38,271 bases of DNA, from the NCBI GenBank assembly GCA_022770625.1, contig JALEHK010000070.1, positions 1 to 38,271 on the forward strand, read 5' to 3'. Source of the stretch: Oscillospiraceae bacterium. Lineage in GTDB: Bacteria; Bacillota; Clostridia; Oscillospirales; Ruminococcaceae. Under the pieces are notes generated by a model, which did not search any database, was not told the DNA's origin, and saw nothing but the letters and a program-made list of their open reading frames with translations. This document shows positions 32,227 to 38,271 of the stretch, piece after piece. Made by a program: the position numbers and the translations under genes. Every line of letters starts with the position of its first letter. Position 1 is the first letter of the stretch.

Positions 32227-32718
32227 TCAGAAGGGGAGATCCCCATCATCGGTGTCTAATGATTCAAAACCGCCGAGGTTGCCAACCGACAGGTTCTGTC
32301 CGCGCTGGGGTTCCTCGAAACGGGGAGCCGCCTGCTGCATACCGCCGTTCCCGCCGTAGGAGGGTTCAGCAAAGGTATTTCCGCCGGAAGCGGACTGTCT
32401 GGAATCGGCAAAATAGGCCTGATCGACAACGACTTCATAAGCGGTGCGTTTCGCTCCGGTTTTATCTTCGTAGTTTCTCGACTGTAAGCTACCTTCAACG
32501 GCAATCATACGGCCTTTGGAGAAATAACGGGAGATAAATTCACCAGTCTGACGCCATGCGACACAGTTGATAAAATCAGCCTGCCGCTCACCAGAGCCTT
32601 TCGTCTGATAATTGCGGTCAACCGCAAGACGAAAACTCGCGACCGCGATGCCGTTCGGAGTCTGTCTCAGTTCCGGATCGGCAACAAGTCTGCCCATTAA
32701 AATAACGCGGTTTAACAT
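32227..32718 (-). CDS. ssb: Single-stranded DNA-binding protein
   Basis: The 163-residue protein has an N-terminal OB-fold (residues 1-105; MLNRVILMGRLVADPELRQTPNG and INCVAWRQTGEFISRYFSKG), a Gly/Gln/Asn-rich linker and the acidic tip DDGDLPF that recruits repair proteins. It coats ssDNA in replication and repair. GGAGG precedes the start by about 8 bases, and it follows rpsF by 15 bases. Confidence 0.98.
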   Translation of the reverse strand: MLNRVILMGRLVADPELRQTPNGIAVASFRLAVDRNYQTKGSGERQADFINCVAWRQTGEFISRYFSKGRMIAVEGSLQSRNYEDKTGAKRTAYEVVVDQAYFADSRQSASGGNTFAEPSYGGNGGMQQAAPRFEEPQRGQNLSVGNLGGFESLDTDDGDLPF

Positions 32719-32733
32719 CAGATAACCTCCGAA

Positions 32734-33027
32734 TTATACTCTGGCGACAACCAGAGAGCGCAGAACGCCGTCAGCGATTCTCAGTCTTCTCTCAAACTCG
32801 TGAGGGAAAGAGGGAACGCTGTTGAAGGTATAGAGGACGTAGTAGCCCTCGGCCTCGTCGTTGATTTCGTAAGCAAGAGCTCTCTTGCCCCATTCGTCGG
32901 TAGATTCCAGCGTACCGTTGTCACGGATCAGCGCTGCAAATTTCTCAACCGATTCCTTGATGGACTCTTCGCCCTGCTTCATGCTGAAGATTACGACTGC
33001 CTCGTAGTTTTCATTCAGTTTTGCCAT
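32734..33027 (-). CDS. rpsF: 30S ribosomal protein S6
   Basis: The 97-residue protein matches S6: LNENYEAVVIFSMKQGEESIKE at the start, WGKRALAYEINDEAEGYYVLYTF in the middle and FERRLRIADGVLRSLVVAR at the end. It has a strong site (AAGGAGGTG, 9 bases upstream) and the best promoter of the window after the 1.3-kb RNA, as expected for a ribosomal operon. Confidence 0.98.
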   Translation of the reverse strand: MAKLNENYEAVVIFSMKQGEESIKESVEKFAALIRDNGTLESTDEWGKRALAYEINDEAEGYYVLYTFNSVPSFPHEFERRLRIADGVLRSLVVARV

Positions 33028-33047
33028 GGTATGAGCACCTCCTTTTG

Positions 33048-33112
33048 GTCTTTACGGCTCCGGAAACCTTACCGGAGCAAGGTAGATGTCCGGCGTTCTT
33101 CTTCACGCCGTA
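33048..33112 (-). promoter_or_regulatory. rpsF leader with hairpins, candidate S6:S18 autoregulatory site
   Basis: Between promoter and start, the RNA forms a hairpin from 33110-33105 with 33096-33091 (CGGCGT/ACGCCG) and a 7-bp GCTCCGG/CCGGAGC stem (33078-33072 with 33063-33057). Its loop can pair with ACCTT just upstream (33083-33079 with 33070-33066), an H-type pseudoknot. Leaders of rpsF in many bacteria bind the S6:S18 complex for feedback. This is suggested by position and CCG-containing stem, not confirmed. Confidence 0.5.
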
Positions 33113-33121
33113 ACAGATAAT

Positions 33122-33150
33122 ATTATATCAGAAAGCAAAAGGCCTGTCAA
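33122..33150 (-). promoter_or_regulatory. Consensus promoter of rpsF-ssb-rpsR
   Basis: On the minus strand, TTGACA (33150-33145), a 17-base spacer and TATAAT (33127-33122), a perfect sigma-A match. Confidence 0.95.
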
Positions 33151-33195
33151 CCCATTCATCAGCGAAAATGAGCGGCAAACCTTACGCTTTTTTGG

Positions 33196-33978
33196 TCACA
33201 TAGTCTGATTATACTGCCCGCGGTAATGGGCGGGAGAAACGCCTTCGTGGTAAGTGAAATACTTGATGAACTGGTTGGCGTTTTTGAACCCCAGAAGTGC
33301 CGCAATCTCCTTGACGGGCGAATCGGTCGTTTTGAGGTATTCCTCGGCCTTTTTGATCTTCTGTTCGTTGATGTATTCTTTGAGACCGATGCCGAAATAC
33401 TCCTTGAAAAGATAGGTGAGATAATCCGGGTTGTAGGAAAACTGCCGTCCGACATCCGCCGCGGTGATCGGCGTGGTGATCTGGCGGCGGATCCATTCGG
33501 TGATTTCCCGAAGGATCTTCGGGCTGCGCACCATCGTGCTTTTCTGGACGGCGGCCGTTTCGACCGCAAGAAGCATCGCGGCGTAATCGCCCGCTTCTTC
33601 CGGATAATTCTCCTTCATCGCAAGAAGCTGCTTGAAAAGGATCAGGGCACGGTCGTTTTCCGGCCGCACCTTACAGGAAACGGTAAGCCCGAACGGATCC
33701 GGGTCGCTCAGCACAAAATCCGCCCAGTAAAAAGAAATCTTCTCCCCGCTTGGGGTCATGCCCGAACGGCTGAGGTCGTCCGAAAGAAGGAGAAGGTCGC
33801 CGGGAGCGAGCTGATAGGCGGAAAGCCCTTCCTGAAGGGTCATTTCTCCGCGCAGCATATAAATCAGCCGGTAGCTTCCGCTTTTGTCGCGGGGATAGGC
33901 CCATCCCTTGCTGCCGATAAAGTACCCTGCCGAGAGGCAGTGAAAGGTAAAGCTCCCTTTTTCGGTTTCGATTCTCAT
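33196..33978 (-). CDS. AraC family transcriptional regulator
   Basis: The protein of about 260 residues has a cupin-type sensor (LIYMLRGEMTLQEGLSAYQLAPGDLLLLSDD around 35-70) and a C-terminal DNA-binding domain with ITAADVGRQFSYNPDYLTYLFKEYFGIGLKEY and VKEIAALLGFKNANQFIKYFTYHEGVSPAHYR. ATG 33978 is preferred because GGAAGGA lies 12 bases upstream and the longer frame to 34068 crosses the promoter at 34016-34044. No target is evident next to it; it stands between the rpsF operon and the GNAT gene on the same strand. Confidence 0.88.
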   Translation of the reverse strand: MRIETEKGSFTFHCLSAGYFIGSKGWAYPRDKSGSYRLIYMLRGEMTLQEGLSAYQLAPGDLLLLSDDLSRSGMTPSGEKISFYWADFVLSDPDPFGLTVSCKVRPENDRALILFKQLLAMKENYPEEAGDYAAMLLAVETAAVQKSTMVRSPKILREITEWIRRQITTPITAADVGRQFSYNPDYLTYLFKEYFGIGLKEYINEQKIKKAEEYLKTTDSPVKEIAALLGFKNANQFIKYFTYHEGVSPAHYRGQYNQTM

Positions 33979-34015
33979 TCTCTGCCGCCGTCCTTCCCGC
34001 ATTTTCGTTACATAC

Positions 34016-34044
34016 AGTATATCAAAATACCCACCAAAAAACAA
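34016..34044 (-). promoter_or_regulatory. Promoter of the AraC gene at 33978
   Basis: On the minus strand, TTGTTT (34044-34039), a 17-base spacer and TATACT (34021-34016). Confidence 0.7.
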
Positions 34045-34089
34045 GGCGTTTTCGGAAATATTTGCCAAAAACAGGGGCTTTGACGCGGA

Positions 34090-34581
34090 TTATTCTCTTA
34101 TATAATCAAACGCGATCCGGGGCGTTCCGTCGGAAACATAAATCGTTCCGCAGCTCTTGAATCCATAGCGCACAAGCGCGCGCTGCATCGGTAGGTTATT
34201 TTCATGTGTATCGGCCCGAAGATAGGGACAGATCTTGCTGCAAAAATCGAAAACGGCTTTGGAAACGCCGCGTGTTTTTCCATCGGACGCGATCCGGTGG
34301 ATGGTTCCGTAGGAAGCGTCTTTCCGCCAGCTTCCGCCGGTGATGGATTGGTAAGTCGGCTCTTCGGTCAGGAGCAGCGCGAATGTTCCGCAGACGTTCT
34401 CTCCGTCTAAACAGACATAGCTGACCCCATTCTCATAATCGGCTTCCAGACTTTTCCTGTTGGGGTATCCGTCCGCCCACTGGGCGGGATTGCCGTGGGT
34501 GTGCATAAATTCCTTGGCGTGCTCATAAATTTCCAGAACGGCTTCGATGTCTTTCGGATCGGTTTTTCGGATGGTCATCAT
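34090..34581 (-). CDS. GNAT family N-acetyltransferase
   Basis: The 163-residue protein has the GNAT fold pattern: TIRKTDPKDIEAVLEIYEHAKEFM at the start, CLDGENVCGTFALLL for the central strands, HRIASDGKTRGVSKAVFDFC for the acetyl-CoA-binding turn, and DTHENNLPMQRALVRYGFKSCGTIYV at the end. The acetyl acceptor is unknown. Its ATG overlaps the tatD stop (TGATG), so it is translationally coupled to tatD. Confidence 0.9.
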   Translation of the reverse strand: MMTIRKTDPKDIEAVLEIYEHAKEFMHTHGNPAQWADGYPNRKSLEADYENGVSYVCLDGENVCGTFALLLTEEPTYQSITGGSWRKDASYGTIHRIASDGKTRGVSKAVFDFCSKICPYLRADTHENNLPMQRALVRYGFKSCGTIYVSDGTPRIAFDYIRE

Positions 34582-35387
34582 CTTTCGCCTCCGATCCCAA
34601 AAAGCCGGCGGGTATTTTCGGCGGCGATGTCGATCATCTCCTGCGCAGAGACGCCTTTGATCTCCGCCATTCGCTCAGCGACCGACTGGATCATCGGCGA
34701 ACAGCTTCTTTTTCCTCTCCACGGTACCGGTGCCATATAAGGACAGTCGGTCTCGAGCAGAAGCTGTTCTTTCGGAACAACCGCACAGGCTTCGACCGGG
34801 TGCCGGGCGTTTTTGAAGGTGAGGATGCCGGTAAAGCCGATGTAAAAGCCCCATCCGGCGAGAATTTTTGCCGTTTCCGCCGATCCGGAGAAACAGTGCA
34901 CCACGCCCCGGACATCAGTAAAATCCTTCAGGATCGAGAGGGTGTCCTCGGTTGCTTCACGGGCGTGGATAATGACCGGAAGTCCCATCTCCCGCGCAAG
35001 GGAAAGCTGTCTGGTAAAAGCGCGCTGCTGAAGATCGGGCGGCATCTCTTTCCAGTGATAGTCCAGCCCGATTTCACCGATCGCAACTGTTTTGGGATGA
35101 GCAAGCAGCGGACGTAGCCGGTCGATCCCGTCCTCGGAATATTCTTCAAGGTTTTCCGGATGGAAACCGGCGGCCGCATAAATGTGCGGATATTGCTCCG
35201 CAATTTCCACTGCCTTTTGCGACGATGGAAGGTCGTAGCCGACACAGACGGCGTTTTCTACGCCAAGCGAAGGAAGAGAGGAGAGAAGCTCTTCCCGGTC
35301 GGAATCGAAGGCCGAATCATTATAGTGGGCATGGCTGTCGAAAATGCCGTGATATTTTGAGGTAAAATTTTCAAGTTCTTTAATCAT
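34578..35387 (-). CDS. tatD: TatD family metal-dependent DNase
   Basis: The 269-residue TIM-barrel enzyme shows the metal ligands DSHAH (17-21), GEIGLDYHW near 105, HARE near 140, HCFSG near 165 and LETDCPYMAP near 215. TatD proteins are 3'-5' exonucleases acting in DNA repair and turnover. ATG 35387 has GAGGA 7 bases upstream and overlaps the stop of the upstream GNAT gene (ATGA). Location near metG is common in Firmicutes. Confidence 0.95.
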   Translation of the reverse strand: MIKELENFTSKYHGIFDSHAHYNDSAFDSDREELLSSLPSLGVENAVCVGYDLPSSQKAVEIAEQYPHIYAAAGFHPENLEEYSEDGIDRLRPLLAHPKTVAIGEIGLDYHWKEMPPDLQQRAFTRQLSLAREMGLPVIIHAREATEDTLSILKDFTDVRGVVHCFSGSAETAKILAGWGFYIGFTGILTFKNARHPVEACAVVPKEQLLLETDCPYMAPVPWRGKRSCSPMIQSVAERMAEIKGVSAQEMIDIAAENTRRLFGIGGER

Positions 35388-35944
35388 CTGTTGATCCTCA
35401 TTTTGTATTCCTCGGCGGTCTGGGTATAGACCTTGACGCGGACGGAAGTGTTTTTCATTGGAGTGAAACGGTTCTCTTCGTGGCTGTAAGTGAAGCCGCA
35501 TTTTTCCATGACCTTTCCGGACGCGGGGTTGCGGACGTCGTGGCAGCCCTCAAGAGAGACAAATCCGCGTTCAAGAAAGATATACTGCAGCATTTTCTTC
35601 ATGGCTTCGGTGACCAGTCCCTTGTTCCACCAGTTCCGGCCGATGACATACCCGAACTCACCGGTCTTTTTCTCCTCGTCCGCTTCGACCAGCCCGACCG
35701 AACCTATTACATGGCCGGTTTCTTTGAGGACAATTGCCCACTGATAGGTGCCGAAAGTACCCACGTGGCTTGCCTTTGCGAAAGCGCTGCTTGCGTCCGG
35801 CGAGGTGTGGACGTTCCAGGTCACATATCGCGTGACCATCGGATCAGAAGCGTAGTTGTCGTAAATATCCTGTCCGTCGGTTTCTTCAAACCTGCGCAGG
35901 ATCAGCCGCTTTGTTTCAAGAACCGGCAGGTTTTCAATGGTCAT
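35384..35944 (-). CDS. GNAT family N-acetyltransferase (RimJ/RimL-like)
   Basis: The 186-residue protein begins LETKRLILRRFEETD (residues 9-23), typical of the RimJ/RimL acetyltransferase branch, and continues with AIVLKETGHVIGSVGLVE, EFGYVIGRNWWNKGLVTEAMKKML (acetyl-CoA site) and GCHDVRNPASGKVMEKCGF. The substrate could be a ribosomal protein N-terminus or a small amine. AAAGGAG precedes ATG 35944 by 8 bases. It is followed by tatD with a 4-base overlap, and about 130 bases separate it from metG. Confidence 0.9.
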   Translation of the reverse strand: MTIENLPVLETKRLILRRFEETDGQDIYDNYASDPMVTRYVTWNVHTSPDASSAFAKASHVGTFGTYQWAIVLKETGHVIGSVGLVEADEEKKTGEFGYVIGRNWWNKGLVTEAMKKMLQYIFLERGFVSLEGCHDVRNPASGKVMEKCGFTYSHEENRFTPMKNTSVRVKVYTQTAEEYKMRINR

Positions 35945-36071
35945 ATGGGTTTCTCCTTTGCTTGGATGGTGGATGCGGATAAGGGACAGGCTCCACACCG
36001 GAGCGTGGAGCCTGCAATGATTGTTGATGATGTGGGCGGCTGGCGCGAACAAGTCCGCGGCAACTCGCCGC

Positions 36072-38057
36072 TTAGTGAATCCGGCTGCCTGCGGGAACCG
36101 AATCATCGACGAACATAACCTTAACGTCGTCCTCACCTGCGTCGGCAGCAAGGATCATGCCTTCGCTCAGTTCGCCTGCCAGTTTTGCGGGTGCGAGGTT
36201 GGCAACAAAGATGATTTTTCTTCCGGTCAGGTCTTCCGGCTTGTACCACTTAGAAATGCCCGAAAGAATCTGGCGGGTGCCCTGTCCGTCCTCAACCATC
36301 AGACGGAGCAGTTTTCTGGATTTCTTGAGCTTTTCACAGCTGACGACCTTGCCGACCCGGAGATCGATCTTTCCGAAATCGTCGATCGTGATCTCGGGGA
36401 GGAACGCCACGCCTTCCTTTTCTTCCTCGGCGGGCTTTTCCTCAGCGGGTGCGGAAGCGGCGGCTTCTTTGGCGGCCTGGGCGATCTGCGGCTCAACGAT
36501 CTCTTTCTGGATCCGTTCCATCATCGCCTTCTCGTCGATTCTCGCAAACAAAGCTTTTGCTTCACCGACCGTTCTCGAAGGCGCAGAGCCAAACTGAGCA
36601 AGGCTTTCGAGCGTACCTTCGGGAGAACCAATCTGCGCCAGGATGGACGCGGAAGTGTCAGGCATAAAGGGTGCCAGCAGAGCGCCGATATACCGGATGG
36701 CCTCGATCAGGTTGGAAAGGACGGTCTTGAGTCTGGGAAGCTGCGCTTCGTCTTTCGCGAGTGCCCAGGGCGTCGTTTCGTCGATATACTTGTTGCTGCG
36801 CTGAGCAAGCGTAATGATCTTGCCGAGTGCATCAGCCGTATGGTAAGCGTCCATCAGCTCGTTGACACTCTTCGCGGTCGAAAGGGCGGTGTCCGCGAGG
36901 TCGCGGTCAAGGTCATTCTCAATCGCTGCTGCGTTGATCTCGCCGCCAAAATATTTGTTGACCATCGAGACGGTGCGGTTGACGAGGTTGCCGAGCGTGT
37001 TGGCAAGATCGGTATTGTACTTGGTGATGAAGGTCTCATAGGTGATGTTTCCGTCCTGCGCATAGGGCATCGACGAAAGCAGGTAATAACGAACGGCGTC
37101 CACGCCGAAGAGGTTGACCATATCGTCGGCATAGATAACGTTGCCCTTGGATTTGCTCATCTTATCAGCCGCAAACAGAAGCCACGGATGTCCGAGAACC
37201 TGCTTGGGGAGCGGAAGATCCATGCTCATCAGGAAGATCGGCCAGTAGATGGTGTGGAAGCGGAGAATGTCCTTGCCGATGATGTGGAGGTCAGCCGGCC
37301 AGAGCTTTTCAAACTGCTCAGAAGGGTGATCGGGATCATAGCCGATTGCCGTAATATAGTTGGTGAGCGCGTCCAGCCAGACGTAAACGACGTGCTTGGG
37401 GTCAAAATCGACCGGAATGCCCCATTTGAAAGAGGTTCTGGAGACACAGAGATCCTGAAGACCGGGCTTTAAGAAGTTGTTGATCATCTCTTTCTTGCGG
37501 GACTCGGGAACGATGAAATCGGGATTTTCGTCGATATACTTCATCAGCCGGTCGGCATATTTGCTCATCTTAAAGAAGTAAGCCTCTTCCTTGGCCGGTT
37601 TAACGGGTCTCCCGCAGTCGGGGCAGCAGCCGTTGACCAGCTGGGACTCGGTCCAGAAGGATTCACAGGGGGTACAGTACATTCCTTCGTACTCGCTCTT
37701 GTAGATGTCGCCCTTTTCGTACATCCGCTTGAAGATCTTCTGGACGGCTTTTTCATGGTAGTCGTCAGTCGTGCGGACGAAGTAGTTGTAGGAGGAATTC
37801 ATCAGATCCCAGATTCTTCTGACCTCGCCGGAAATCTTATCGACGTGTTCCTTGGGGGTGATGCCGGCCGCTTTGGCCTTTTCCTCAATCTTCTGACCGT
37901 GTTCATCGGTACCGGTGCAGAAGAATACGTCATAGCCTTCCATTCTCTTGTGGCGGGCGATCGCGTCCGAGAAAACGATCTCATAGGTGTTTCCGATGTG
38001 GGGTTTGGCAGAGGTATAGGCAATAGCTGTTGTCATATAGAATTTTTTCTTTTCCAT
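36072..38057 (-). CDS. metG: Methionyl-tRNA synthetase
   Basis: The 661-residue enzyme charges tRNA-Met. The class I signatures are HIGN (20-23) and KMSKS near 299; a zinc knuckle with two Cys pairs (CTPC and CCPDC) is near 130-150; the anticodon-binding helix bundle follows; and a C-terminal EMAP-type tRNA-binding and dimerisation domain (from IDDFGKIDLRVGKV, about 555) is present. An Ala/Glu/Lys-rich linker precedes it. ATG 38057 was chosen with AAAGGA 11 bases upstream; 38069 is possible. Expression is controlled by the T-box leader. Confidence 0.97.
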   Translation of the reverse strand: MEKKKFYMTTAIAYTSAKPHIGNTYEIVFSDAIARHKRMEGYDVFFCTGTDEHGQKIEEKAKAAGITPKEHVDKISGEVRRIWDLMNSSYNYFVRTTDDYHEKAVQKIFKRMYEKGDIYKSEYEGMYCTPCESFWTESQLVNGCCPDCGRPVKPAKEEAYFFKMSKYADRLMKYIDENPDFIVPESRKKEMINNFLKPGLQDLCVSRTSFKWGIPVDFDPKHVVYVWLDALTNYITAIGYDPDHPSEQFEKLWPADLHIIGKDILRFHTIYWPIFLMSMDLPLPKQVLGHPWLLFAADKMSKSKGNVIYADDMVNLFGVDAVRYYLLSSMPYAQDGNITYETFITKYNTDLANTLGNLVNRTVSMVNKYFGGEINAAAIENDLDRDLADTALSTAKSVNELMDAYHTADALGKIITLAQRSNKYIDETTPWALAKDEAQLPRLKTVLSNLIEAIRYIGALLAPFMPDTSASILAQIGSPEGTLESLAQFGSAPSRTVGEAKALFARIDEKAMMERIQKEIVEPQIAQAAKEAAASAPAEEKPAEEEKEGVAFLPEITIDDFGKIDLRVGKVVSCEKLKKSRKLLRLMVEDGQGTRQILSGISKWYKPEDLTGRKIIFVANLAPAKLAGELSEGMILAADAGEDDVKVMFVDDSVPAGSRIH

Positions 38058-38080
38058 GCGCAGTTTCATCCTTTCAAAAT

Positions 38081-38271
38081 AAAAAATCCCGTCCTCAACC
38101 AATCGCTGAAGACGAGATGTATTGTCCCGTGTTACCACTTCAATTTGCCGGTTCCTTGCGGAGTCGGCCTCTGCGGATGCGTCTGAAAGAGACATCCTTC
38201 TGCTGTAACGGGCAGTCCCGCCGCGCCCTTATTTTTTAAAACTCGGACGCATCAGCTGTCTGGCCAAAGCT
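38081..38271 (-). promoter_or_regulatory. T-box leader of metG (5' part beyond the window)
   Basis: The T-box GAAGTGGTAACACGGG lies at 38141-38126 on the minus strand. It is followed by a 10-bp intrinsic terminator (38116-38107 with 38097-38088) and T6 (38086-38081). Uncharged tRNA-Met would pair with the T-box bulge and favour an antiterminator. Helices upstream, including GGATG/CATCC, belong to the stem region, but the specifier loop is not certain and the 5' end is cut off. Confidence 0.82.

Noticed and set aside
33226-34083. A 285-codon open frame on the plus strand
   Set aside because: It is antisense to the AraC gene at 33978, with no ribosome binding site and no recognisable domain.
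36021-37472. A 483-codon open frame on the plus strand
   Set aside because: It lies wholly antisense to metG, whose motifs are all present. The frame is open because of the codon bias of metG and has no ribosome binding site.

Overview
The window looks like a chromosomal stretch from an anaerobic, gut-type Firmicute of the class Clostridia, in the Ruminococcaceae/Oscillospiraceae neighbourhood. This is inferred from AAAGGAG-type ribosome binding sites, sigma-A promoters with extended -10 (TGCTATACT) boxes, DUF1292 and DUF975 proteins, a YugP-type metallopeptidase, a T-box leader on metG, Gram-positive lipoprotein signals and M23 cell-wall enzymes. There are no phage, plasmid or transposase genes.

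Layout. 1-427: four tandem copies of a double-hairpin repeat and a terminator. 428-2544 (minus): DUF1292 protein, 6S RNA, tcdA and a small membrane protein. 2659-4018 (plus): a stand-alone transcription unit of about 1.3 kb with a near-perfect promoter and a strong terminator but no convincing long gene. It carries repeated ribosome-binding-site + ATG + one codon + stop units and is the most unusual part of the window. 4042-7368 (minus): an oligopeptide-type binding lipoprotein and a MATE exporter. 7388-17701: a glycan-use region with a GH3 enzyme, a sugar isomerase-like TIM-barrel protein, a large GH106-like glycosidase and an AraC regulator. It is interrupted by a YugP protease, a lipoprotein, a decayed M23 gene and an aldo/keto reductase remnant. 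17712-22430: recG-murC (minus) and a secreted M23-type protein (plus), separated by a 63-bp near-perfect palindrome. 22479-26062: MATE, DUF975 and SGNH hydrolase genes. 26185-30554 (plus): FAH-family hydrolase, aroD and a calcium-type P-ATPase. 30610-34044: two AraC regulators around the rpsF-ssb-rpsR operon. 34090-38271 (minus): a GNAT-tatD-GNAT cluster with start/stop overlaps, then metG behind a T-box leader that runs off the window.

How the genes work together. The housekeeping blocks (tcdA with 6S RNA, recG-murC, rpsF-ssb-rpsR, metG-tatD) are conventional. The glycosidase region has catabolic enzymes and regulators but no sugar transporter, so uptake must be encoded elsewhere. Two genes are visibly decaying: the M23 gene at 12329-13471 (start codon read as ATA plus an in-frame TAG) and the aldo/keto reductase piece at 17420-17701. 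The main candidate for something undescribed is the minigene-bearing RNA at 2694-4018. Second are the modular double-hairpin repeats at 1-281 and 10600-10701, and third is the palindrome at 21367-21429.
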